A stretch of 64,000 bases of DNA from Rhabdobacter roseus. GTDB lineage: Bacteria; Bacteroidota; Bacteroidia; Cytophagales; Spirosomataceae. The notes under the pieces were generated by a model, which was not told the origin of the DNA, ran no database searches, and was given only the letters and a program-made list of their open reading frames with translations. Where the stretch lies: assembly GCF_014202275.1 (NCBI RefSeq), contig NZ_JACHGF010000002.1, positions 1 through 64,000 on the forward strand, given 5' to 3'. Below, in pieces: positions 43,679 through 51,760 of the stretch (position 1 is its first letter; each line of letters begins with the position of its first letter). The position numbers and the translations under genes were made by a program.

Positions 43679-44147
43679 TTCCCCAAAGTACCCCCACCAC
43701 TGCCCGATAGCGCGGACTTTCCCGGCTCCCAAGCGGTACTTTACACCCTAACCCCCCAGCCTGCCAGCTAGGTACCCCCTAAAAAGGAGGGATTGACCAT
43801 GCCCAAGCGCTTTCGCACGATTGGGACAAAATAACTCCCCTTCCCAGGCAGAATTCACTCCCCGTACAGCCACCCGGCGGCTTCTGCCGGGGTACCCCGC
43901 TTCAGGATACTTGCTCTGGCAGCTATGCCAGAACCACCTACCGATTAAGGTACCTTACCAGCTGGCTGGCTGGCTGGCGCTGGGCTTGCGCACCGCCCAG
44001 GTACTTGGCCGAGTCTACTTTCAAAGGACTTGGAATATCCATCTACACTATCATCGTTTAATCCGTATTCCACGGTGAAGGTTAGTAAGTCGAAGACTTA
44101 CGCTATGATTAGCCACCCGTTTTTTATAAACTGTCGGCAGCGGGAGC
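43679..44147 (+). repeat. Dispersed structured repeat, copy 6
   Basis: Full copy in the same orientation. The hairpin CCCGGC/GCCGGG (43873-43878 with 43886-43891) occupies the place of CTCGGC/GCCGAG in copies 2 and 4: both arms changed together. It has the TCTGGCA/TGCCAGA hairpin, an aggtaccccctaaaaaggaggg block, a gtaagtcgaagacttac tail hairpin and the cccgttttttataaac end. It contains an extra (ctgg)n run (ctggctggctggctgg) near 43964. It lies between the YoeB pair and the broken HigA gene. Confidence 0.82.
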
Positions 44148-44341
44148 CTTGGGGGCAACGGCTCCTTAGCTGTTATATCCTCCACTCTAGCAATTGATTT
44201 ATCCTATTCGGCCCTAGACAAAAACCGAATAGAAGTGCTGCAATCGTACTAGGCCGTCTTAAGCCCTTCTTCCTTCGGCCAAAAATGGCGAATACCCGAG
44301 CGGTTCACCTTCCGCTCAGCGTACCAAACTTCATAGTTCTT

Positions 44342-44563
44342 TTACAAATTGACCCAAAACTGGGTGGTATTCCCCAAAGCCTCCGATAGCTTCACGGCCA
44401 ATTCCGGACTGATTCCGGCGCGTCCATTCACAATAGTCGACAGATTGGCGCGGGCTATACCTAAGCCTTGGGCGACTTCGGTAATCGTCAGACACCGTTG
44501 CTGAATGTACTCTTTTCGTAGTATCTCGCCCGGATGTACCGGGGGTAAGCCTCGTTTTAGCAT
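44342..44563 (-). CDS. higA: HigA-type antitoxin, truncated by an in-frame stop
   Basis: 73 residues from the ATG at 44561-44563. It begins MLKRGLPPVHPGEILRKEYI and has the XRE helix-turn-helix LTITEVAQGLGIARANLSTI ... ISPELAVKLSEALG-TTQFW. The reading stops at a TAA (44342-44344) after WVNL. Past it the same frame continues KNYEVWYAERKVNRS, the expected C-terminal region of HigA, so the stop has removed about 30 residues. The DNA-binding part is intact. The toxin gene upstream is only a fragment, so the pair no longer works as a normal toxin-antitoxin system. Confidence 0.85.
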   Translation of the reverse strand: MLKRGLPPVHPGEILRKEYIQQRCLTITEVAQGLGIARANLSTIVNGRAGISPELAVKLSEALGNTTQFWVNL

Positions 44564-44575
44564 GTCAATTCCTCT

Positions 44576-44629
44576 TTAATGATAATCAATATAGTCCACA
44601 TCATGAATGTCTCCTTCCGCAAACCGGCC
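44576..44629 (-). pseudogene. HigB toxin C-terminal remnant
   Basis: Directly upstream of higA the minus strand reads GRFAEGDIHDVDYIDYH and a stop at 44576-44578. This matches the last residues of HigB/RelE-type toxins (D-.DV-.VDYH). The preceding sequence runs straight into the end of the paralogue array (last stop at 44649). So the toxin was cut, perhaps when the array expanded or was inserted, leaving about 17 residues. Confidence 0.6.
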
Positions 44630-44648
44630 TTCAGGTTATGAAAACGGG

Positions 44649-46298
44649 TTATTTTTCGGGTCTTAGTTTTAAGCGCTCGACTTCCTGGGTGAGCTGCTCG
44701 TTTTTCTTATTCAGCTCAATCAGATACAGGGTAAGTTCTTCGATCTTTTCCAACAGGATCGCCTCGGTCCGGTGCAGGTCGTTGCCTTGCTTGACCATTT
44801 CCTCGGCGCTGGGCACACCCGGCAAATGGCGGTGCTCCTTGATGAAGGCCTCCGTCTCGTTCAGCGACCGCAGCTTATAGTCATCACGGAAAACGTGATC
44901 CCGCCATTCGTCGGTGCTTTTAAGAGCCACCTTCACGCGCTCGGTAAGAATACCCTCCGATACGTAAAGCTGGTAGCCGGTTGGCAAGGTCTTGAATCCG
45001 GAGCCGATGAGTACGCCCCCGCCGTTTCGGTTGAGCAGGTGATCCTGTGCGGTCCGCTCCCAGTTGCTTTCTCCGGCGGCTAGCGCTCGTGCTCCGGCGG
45101 TGCTGGCTTTCATGACGTTGCCGTTGGCATCCACGTAGAGGGGATAGACCGTGCCGGTGCTAGTGGGTAGGTTTTCCAAGCGCACGCCGGTGGCGGTGGT
45201 CCCGCCCGCGGTCACATGCAGGCGGGCAGTGGGAGCGTTGTTATTTATGCCGACGGCTGTTCCAGCTGCACCTAAAATAAATGAATTATTTTGAGAGACA
45301 ACAGCATTATAACCTATGGCTGTGGCATTTGATAAGTTCGGTACACTTGCATTTGAATTTGTGCCGATAAATGTATTTTGAAAGCCCGTAGTGTTGTTAC
45401 TCCCTGAGCCAGTTCCTAAAAAGACATTCCTATAACCGCTAGTATTATTTGTTCCAGAGTTTGTGCCAAGACTGGAATTGCTAAACCCTGAACTGTTAAA
45501 TAGTCCACTTCGATAGCCAATGAAAGTATTCCCAGTACCATTATTAGGGACGGTAGCTGATAATCCTTTACCGGACTCAAACCCAATGAACATATTAATA
45601 TTATTCGTTGAAAACTGCCCCGCCAAATAACCAATTGCAACATTATAGTTTCCATTGGATTGTTGACCGGCACCTGTTCCAATGTATGTATTGATCTCAC
45701 CAGTTGTATTATCCCTTCCAGCCAATGGTCCAATAAAAATATTTGCACGACCGGTAGTATTATTATTACCGGCTTGTGTTCCTAATATGACGTTGTCATT
45801 TCCAGTTGTATTACTCAATCCTGCATTTATCCCTATCACTATATTGCTAGCCCCTGTAGTTAAATTTCCTCCTAAGTTAGGGCCAACTAAAATATTGTTA
45901 TTGCCTTTGAGACTTAAAAAACTTTGATTATTGATTCTATATGAGCTTCCGGAGGACAGGTTAATGTCCCCGTTGACGTGCAGGCGTTGTAGCGGCGTGG
46001 CCGTCCCAATGCCCACGTTACCGGGTAGGTAGTTGATGTGGGAGCCCGAAACGTTCCAGAGGGTACTACCACTGCTCCCGGCCGAGTCTTTGACGAGGAT
46101 CATCAGTCCGTTGGCATCCAGGGAGAGTACCTTGCCGTTCCAGGGGGCGGTGGGGGAACTGGCGTTTAGGGCGGCGTGCCGGAGCCCGGCGTTACCCACC
46201 ACCAGCGGTTGCTGGGCTGGGGTGATGATCTTGTTTTGGGCCTGGACGGCGCTGGTGATCAGGACCAGTAGAGCAGAGAGGGTAAAGCGATGCTTCAT
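44649..46298 (-). CDS. Head-repeat adhesin-like protein, array member 5
   Basis: 549 residues from the ATG at 46298, signal peptide ending AVQAQ. The conserved N-terminal block (NKIITPAQQPLVVGNAGLRH to LPGNVGIGTATPLQRLHVNG) covers residues ~22-113. Head repeats (N-F-I-G--AG--NT-G type) fill ~115-345 with their own spacing and content. Then a conserved block (GVRLENLPTSTGTVYPLYVD, NWERTAQDHLLNRNGGG) and the C-terminal module (VALKSTDEWRDHVFRDDYKL, EHRHLPGVPSAEEMVKQGND) with a terminal coiled coil. The repeats likely form a beta-roll trimer and the C-terminus may hold it together. The upstream leader contains CCCACCAA. There is no membrane anchor or barrel, so the surface link is unknown. Confidence 0.88.
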   Translation of the reverse strand: MKHRFTLSALLVLITSAVQAQNKIITPAQQPLVVGNAGLRHAALNASSPTAPWNGKVLSLDANGLMILVKDSAGSSGSTLWNVSGSHINYLPGNVGIGTATPLQRLHVNGDINLSSGSSYRINNQSFLSLKGNNNILVGPNLGGNLTTGASNIVIGINAGLSNTTGNDNVILGTQAGNNNTTGRANIFIGPLAGRDNTTGEINTYIGTGAGQQSNGNYNVAIGYLAGQFSTNNINMFIGFESGKGLSATVPNNGTGNTFIGYRSGLFNSSGFSNSSLGTNSGTNNTSGYRNVFLGTGSGSNNTTGFQNTFIGTNSNASVPNLSNATAIGYNAVVSQNNSFILGAAGTAVGINNNAPTARLHVTAGGTTATGVRLENLPTSTGTVYPLYVDANGNVMKASTAGARALAAGESNWERTAQDHLLNRNGGGVLIGSGFKTLPTGYQLYVSEGILTERVKVALKSTDEWRDHVFRDDYKLRSLNETEAFIKEHRHLPGVPSAEEMVKQGNDLHRTEAILLEKIEELTLYLIELNKKNEQLTQEVERLKLRPEK

Positions 46299-46425
46299 CG
46301 AAGAAGAAGGGTTGGTGGGAGTTAAGAATTTAGCTGAAAATGCGTATTCAAATTCTGGGGTTAGTCGATAGTGCTGGCAAGGGAAGTCTGCATGGTAACT
46401 ATGTTCTCACACTAGAGGTTTAATC

Positions 46426-48009
46426 CTACTTATTCTGAAGCTCCTGTTTTAGGCTTTCAACCTCTTGGGACAGTTGACGAATTAAAGACATCATTTCTTC
46501 CGTTCTAGTTTTTAGGCTTCTATTCTCCTTTTTCACTTCCAGCAGGTAAAGTGCCTGTTCTTCGATTTTCTCCAATAGCAGGGCATCCGTTCGGTGCAAG
46601 TCGTTGCCTTGCTTTACCATTTCTTCGGCGCTGGGCACACCCGGCAAATGGCGGTGCTGCTTGATGAAGGCTTCCATCTCGTCCAGCGACCGCAGCATGT
46701 AATCATCACGAAAGACGTTGTCCCGCCACTCGTCGGTGCTTTTGAGGGCCACCTTAACCCGCTCGGTGAGGATCCCCTCCGACACGTAAAGCTGGTAGCC
46801 GGTTGGCAAGGTCTTGAAGCCGGAGCCGATGAGTACGCCCCCGCCGTTTCGGTTGAGCAGGTGATCCTGTGCGGTCCGCTCCCAGTTGCTTTCTCCGGCG
46901 GCTAGCGCTCGTGCTCCGGCGGTGCTGGCTTTCATGACATTGCCGTTGGCATCCACGTAGAGGGGATAGACCGTTCCGGTGCTGGTGGGTAGGTTTTCAA
47001 AACGTACGCCGGTGGCGGTGGTGCCACCTGCGGTCACATGCAGGCGGGCGGTGGGTGCCGTGTTGCCAATGCCGACTTTTATTTGATTTCCTCCAGTTGC
47101 TCCTAGTACAATTGAATTAGACGAAGTTACAGTTGCATTTGAACCAATAGCGGTAGAATTTGAAATACCTTGAATAATATTTACATTGTAACCAATAGCT
47201 GTGTTTAAACTACCGGTATTGTAATATCCCGCATTAGCTCCAATAAATGTATTTCGTTCTCCGATATTGTTTTCAAAGCCGGATTGGTGTCCAATGTAGG
47301 TATTTTGGGCACCAGCCAAGTTTCTCCGACCGGAGCCCGCTCCAATAAAAGTGTTGTTCCCTCCGCTAGTATTATCCGCACCTACAGAATAGCCAATGAA
47401 TAAATTGTTATTAGCGTTTGAATTTCTACCCGCAAACGTCCCTAAAAATACATTACCAATACCACTGATATTTGATCTGCCTGTATTATTTCCAATAAAT
47501 ATATTGAGACTGCCTACAGTATTAGCATAACCTGTGGAGTCACCCAGAAAAAAATTATCGGTGCCACTAACTATTGGTGCCACATTAAACCCCAATAGAG
47601 TATTTCTTACCCCTTTGCGCAATAAAAAGACTGAATTATTAATACGATAGGCACTGCCAGTTGAAACATTGATATCCCCGTTGACGTGCAGGCGTTGCAG
47701 CGGAGTGGCCGTCCCGATGCCCACGTTACCGGGTAGATAGTTGATGTGGGAGCCCGAAACGTTCCAGAGAGTACTACCACTGCCCCCGGCCGAGTCTTTG
47801 ACCAGGATCATCAGCCCGTTGGCATCCAGGGAGAGTACCTTGCCGTTCCAGGGAGCGGTGGGAGAGCTGGCATTGAGAGCCGCGTGCTGGAGCCCGGCGT
47901 TGCCCACGACTAGCGGTTGCTGGGCGGGAGTAATAATCTTGTTCTGGGCCAGGGTCGCGCTGGTGGCCAGAAGTACCAGTAGAACAGGGAGAGTAAAGGG
48001 ATGCTTCAT
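46426..48009 (-). CDS. Head-repeat adhesin-like protein, array member 4
   Basis: 527 residues from the ATG at 48007-48009, where the signal peptide MKHPFTLPVLLVLLATSATL begins. The frame stays open further upstream, but that part is the shadow of the next gene's 3' end and is not included. It has the same N- and C-terminal blocks as member 5, with a different set of head repeats between. The C-terminal coiled coil is longer (MSLIRQLSQEVESLKQELQN). Unlike the other four members it lacks the CCCACCAA leader. Confidence 0.87.
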   Translation of the reverse strand: MKHPFTLPVLLVLLATSATLAQNKIITPAQQPLVVGNAGLQHAALNASSPTAPWNGKVLSLDANGLMILVKDSAGGSGSTLWNVSGSHINYLPGNVGIGTATPLQRLHVNGDINVSTGSAYRINNSVFLLRKGVRNTLLGFNVAPIVSGTDNFFLGDSTGYANTVGSLNIFIGNNTGRSNISGIGNVFLGTFAGRNSNANNNLFIGYSVGADNTSGGNNTFIGAGSGRRNLAGAQNTYIGHQSGFENNIGERNTFIGANAGYYNTGSLNTAIGYNVNIIQGISNSTAIGSNATVTSSNSIVLGATGGNQIKVGIGNTAPTARLHVTAGGTTATGVRFENLPTSTGTVYPLYVDANGNVMKASTAGARALAAGESNWERTAQDHLLNRNGGGVLIGSGFKTLPTGYQLYVSEGILTERVKVALKSTDEWRDNVFRDDYMLRSLDEMEAFIKQHRHLPGVPSAEEMVKQGNDLHRTDALLLEKIEEQALYLLEVKKENRSLKTRTEEMMSLIRQLSQEVESLKQELQNK

Positions 48010-48151
48010 GGGATAGAGAGTGAACGATTGAATGATGCCTCTATTCGTGCGGCTAAAATTCAAAGCCGTTATTGCGCGCTTTTTAGTCAGATTACAATGG
48101 GTCGGCCTTGCCTCGGAGGAGTTTTTGATGACGCCCACAGCTTGGAACACC

Positions 48152-49795
48152 TTACTTTTTTGGGGAAAGTTGCTGCTGCAATCGCTCGACTTGCAGGACC
48201 AAATCATCATTTTGTTTGGTAAGCTTATCCAGCTTCTGGGCCTGCTGTTCATTTTTCTTATTGAGTTCCAGCAGGTACAGCGTGAGTTCTTCGATTTTCT
48301 CCAGCAGCAGGGCATCCGTTCGGTGCAGATCATTGCCCTGCTGGACCATCGCTTCGGCGCTGGGCACGCCGGGCAGATGGCGGTGCTCCTTGATGAAGGC
48401 CTCCGTCTCGGCCAGTGGTCGCAGCTTATAGTCGTCCTGAAAGACATGGTCCCGCCATTCGTCGGTGCTTTTAAGAGCCACCTTGACCCGCTCGGTAAGA
48501 ATGCCCTCCGACACGTAGAGCTTGTAACCGGCAGGAATCGTTGTTAACCCGCCACCAACAAGTACCCCTCCCAGATTGGTATTATAAAGATTTTGATCGT
48601 TGAGTTGCCAGGAAAATTCAGGCGTTTCCAAGGTACCTTGCCGGGCGCTGGATGAAGCGGAACGAACAATCTGACCCGCTGCATTTAGGTATACGTTGTA
48701 TAAGGTCCCGTTCGCTATCGGCACTTCGTTTAAATTTAGGCGGATGGTGCCCCCGTTGAGATGCAGCTTGTCGAGGGGTGTCGTCAGGCCAATTCCCACT
48801 TTGATGGTGGGGTCTCCCAGCACCAGACAGTTAGAACAGGCTACGGTGGCAAAAGCCCCAATCACCGTGGCCCGGGCTAAATTATTCGCTGCGAAATTAG
48901 CCCCATTGCCCAAAGCGGTATTTTCGCTGCCCGTCGTATTGGTAATGCCACTGCCGTTTCCCATGAACACATTCCGGATACCGGACGTATTCCCCAGACC
49001 AGCATTCGCCCCTAAAAAGGTATTGCCTGCTCCCGAAGTATTATTGACTCCGGCATTACTTCCCAAGAAGGAATTCCCGTTCCCACTGGTGTTGGCCTGC
49101 CCGGCCTGAAAGCCCAGAATGGTATTATAACCTCCGCTTACGGTACTGGCACCAGCCCTAGAACCGATCATGACATTATGGCTCGAGCTGTTGGCGGTAG
49201 AGATCGTGCCCACCCCGGCCTGAGTACCGATATAGGTGTTGTCAGTACCGGTAGCGTACCGCCCCGCTTCAAAACCAATCATTGCGTTGGACGAACCCGA
49301 AGTGTTGGTTCTGCCCGCCGAAGTACCTACGTAGACGTTCTGAATTCCTGTTGATACAACCGAGCCCGCGGCTACTCCCAGTACCGTATTGTTTGTCCCG
49401 GGGACAGAAAGAAACGGCATATTATTGGTACGTAATCCACTGCCGGAGGACAGGTTGATATCGCCGTTGACGTGTAGACGTTGTAGTGGTGTGGCCGTCC
49501 CGATGCCCACGTTACCGGGTAGGTAGTTGATGTGGGAGCCCGAAACGTTCCAGAGGGTACTGCCGCTGCCCCCGGCCGAATCCTTGACCAGGATCATCAG
49601 CCCGTTGGCATCCAGGGAGAGTACCTTGCCATTCCAGGGGGCGGTGGGGGAGCTGGCATTGAGGGCGGCGTGCCGGAGCCCGGCGTTGCCCACCACCAGC
49701 GGTTGCTGGGCCGGTGTGATGATCTTGTTTTGGGCCTGGACGGCGCTGGTGGCCAGAAGTGCCAGCAGAACAGGGAGGGTGAAGGGATGCTTCAT
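48152..49795 (-). CDS. Head-repeat adhesin-like protein, array member 3 (mosaic)
   Basis: 547 residues from the ATG at 49795. N-terminal block as in the others. After the head repeats the linking block differs: KLHLNGGTIRLNLNEVPIAN, LNAAGQIVRSASSS and the module around NLGGVLVGGGLTTIPAGYKL replace the segment shared by the other four members. The C-terminus (HVFQDDYKLRPLAETEAFIK ... LVLQVERLQQQLSPKK) returns to the common form. This patchwork fits recombination between related genes. Confidence 0.88.
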   Translation of the reverse strand: MKHPFTLPVLLALLATSAVQAQNKIITPAQQPLVVGNAGLRHAALNASSPTAPWNGKVLSLDANGLMILVKDSAGGSGSTLWNVSGSHINYLPGNVGIGTATPLQRLHVNGDINLSSGSGLRTNNMPFLSVPGTNNTVLGVAAGSVVSTGIQNVYVGTSAGRTNTSGSSNAMIGFEAGRYATGTDNTYIGTQAGVGTISTANSSSHNVMIGSRAGASTVSGGYNTILGFQAGQANTSGNGNSFLGSNAGVNNTSGAGNTFLGANAGLGNTSGIRNVFMGNGSGITNTTGSENTALGNGANFAANNLARATVIGAFATVACSNCLVLGDPTIKVGIGLTTPLDKLHLNGGTIRLNLNEVPIANGTLYNVYLNAAGQIVRSASSSARQGTLETPEFSWQLNDQNLYNTNLGGVLVGGGLTTIPAGYKLYVSEGILTERVKVALKSTDEWRDHVFQDDYKLRPLAETEAFIKEHRHLPGVPSAEAMVQQGNDLHRTDALLLEKIEELTLYLLELNKKNEQQAQKLDKLTKQNDDLVLQVERLQQQLSPKK

Positions 49796-49946
49796 CGCAA
49801 AAAGATAGAGTTGGTGGGGGCAATGGATTTAGGTTTTTCTTTTTCTACTGGCTAGTAGTTCGCTTGATCCAGGGGTTTCCTACTATGAGAACTGAAGGAA
49901 GTTTCGGCTGACAATCAATTACTGAAAGGCGAGTAAACGCTTATTT

Positions 49947-51650
49947 TTACTTGGACAGATATTTTTTCAAACGCTCCACTTCCTTGGAAAGCCGATCATT
50001 GTTCTCCGCAAGCTGACGGATCACCGATTTCATGTCCTCTCCTTCGGTCTTTAACGTCGAATACTCCTTCTTCACTTCCAGCAGGTAAAGCGTGAGCTCC
50101 TCAATTTTCTCCAACAGCAGGGCATCCGTTCGGTGCAGATCGTTGCCCTGCTTTACCATTTCTTCGGCGCTGGGCACGCCCGGCAAATGGCGGTGCTGCT
50201 TGATGAAGGCCTCCGTCTCGTCCAAAGGGCGCAGCTTGTAATCATCGCGGAAGACGTGGTCCCGCCATTCGTCGGTGCTTTTGAGGGCCACCTTGACCCG
50301 CTCGGTGAGGATCCCCTCCGATACGTAAAGCTGGTAGCCGGTCGGCAAAGTGTTGAACCCGGAGCCGATGAGCACCCCGCCACCATTGCGGTTGAGCAGG
50401 TGATCCTGTGCGGTCCGCTCCCAGTTGCTTTCATCGGCGGCTAGCGCTCGTGCTCCGGCGGTGCTGGCTTTCATGACATTGCCGTTGGCATCCACGTAGA
50501 GGGGATAGACCGTGCCGGTGCTGGTAGGTAGGTTTTCCAAGCGCACGCCGGTGGCGGTGGTGCCGCCCGCGGTGACGTGCAGGCGGGCGGTGGGAGCTGA
50601 AGTACCAATACCAACATTTATACCGGAGGAACCTAAAATAATAGAATTGCTCTGGGCCACGGAAGCATCATAGCCTAAGGCTACAACATTAACTAAATTG
50701 GCGCTTGCAGCATTGGATTGGTTGCCAATGAAAATATTATTATTACCCGTAGTATTATTTTTCCCTGCTTCAAAACCGATAGCAATATTATTTTTCCCAC
50801 TGCTATTGTTATATCCAGCATTATAGCCTAAAAAGATGTTAGACTCTCCTGACGTAGTTAGCCTCCCCGCATTAACCCCAATCATTACATTATTAAAGCC
50901 TATACTATTTGAATACCCCGCATTGGTACCGAACAATAGGTTATTGTAGCCACTGGTATTTGAAATACCCGATTGGGGACCTATGAAAGTGTTATTTCTT
51001 CCATTTGTATTTGCCTGGCCCGATTGATAGCCGATAAACATATTGTTATAACCTGTACCCGTGTTAAGGCCAGCATCCCGGCCTAGAAAAACATTATTAT
51101 AGGCAGAAGTGCTCGCCCTCCCGGCATTTACGCCTAAAAACACATTATTATACCCACTCGTATTATCACGACCTGCGTTTGTGCCAATGAATAAATTAAA
51201 ACTACCAGTACTTAGTGAATTAGCTATATTAACCCCTATAAAGGTATTTTCAGTGCCGATGGTCCTTAGGAAGGGTACGTTGTTAATTCTCAGCCCACTT
51301 CCAGAGGACAGGTTGATATCGCCGTTGACGTGTAGACGTTGCAGGGGCGTGGCCGTCCCGATGCCCACGTTACCGGGTAGGTAGTTGATATGGGAGCCCG
51401 AAACGTTCCACAGGGTACTGCCGCTGCCCCCGGCCGAGTCTTTGACCAGGATCATCAGTCCGTTGGCATCCAGGGAGAGTGCCTTGCCGTTCCAGGGGGC
51501 GGTGGGAGAGCTGGCATTGAGGGCGGCGTGCCGGAGCCCGGCGTTACCCACCACCAGCGGTTGCTGGGCGGGAGTAATGATCTTGTTTTGGGCTAGGGCG
51601 GCGCTGGTGATCAGGACCAGCAGGGCGGGGAGGGTAAAGCAGTGCTTCAT
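49947..51650 (-). CDS. Head-repeat adhesin-like protein, array member 2
   Basis: 567 residues from the ATG at 51650, signal peptide MKHCFTLPALLVLITSAALA. Head repeats are the most numerous of the array (about 13-14, ~115-360), many with SGYNN and NTSG spacing. N- and C-terminal blocks are close to members 1 and 5. The last residues form a coiled coil (VIRQLAENNDRLSKEVERLK). The leader carries CCCACCAA at 51666-51673. Confidence 0.88.
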   Translation of the reverse strand: MKHCFTLPALLVLITSAALAQNKIITPAQQPLVVGNAGLRHAALNASSPTAPWNGKALSLDANGLMILVKDSAGGSGSTLWNVSGSHINYLPGNVGIGTATPLQRLHVNGDINLSSGSGLRINNVPFLRTIGTENTFIGVNIANSLSTGSFNLFIGTNAGRDNTSGYNNVFLGVNAGRASTSAYNNVFLGRDAGLNTGTGYNNMFIGYQSGQANTNGRNNTFIGPQSGISNTSGYNNLLFGTNAGYSNSIGFNNVMIGVNAGRLTTSGESNIFLGYNAGYNNSSGKNNIAIGFEAGKNNTTGNNNIFIGNQSNAASANLVNVVALGYDASVAQSNSIILGSSGINVGIGTSAPTARLHVTAGGTTATGVRLENLPTSTGTVYPLYVDANGNVMKASTAGARALAADESNWERTAQDHLLNRNGGGVLIGSGFNTLPTGYQLYVSEGILTERVKVALKSTDEWRDHVFRDDYKLRPLDETEAFIKQHRHLPGVPSAEEMVKQGNDLHRTDALLLEKIEELTLYLLEVKKEYSTLKTEGEDMKSVIRQLAENNDRLSKEVERLKKYLSK

Positions 51651-51760
51651 CGCAAAGAGGAAAGTTTGGTGGGAGCTAGGAGTTATATATATATGGCTGT
51701 TCTAAATGCTTGGATCGGTAGATAGGCGAGGGAGGGCTGCTGTTAGGAAAGGAGTCCTCC

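Noticed and set aside
37836-44147. CRISPR array or insertion-sequence reading of the repeats
   Set aside because: Copies are ~460 bp, far apart and in one orientation, with no short direct repeats and spacers and no transposase inside. I did not see clear terminal inverted repeats.
48010-48447. 146-codon upstream extension of array member 4
   Set aside because: It is an out-of-frame reading of the 3' end of array member 3. The true start with a signal peptide is at 48009.
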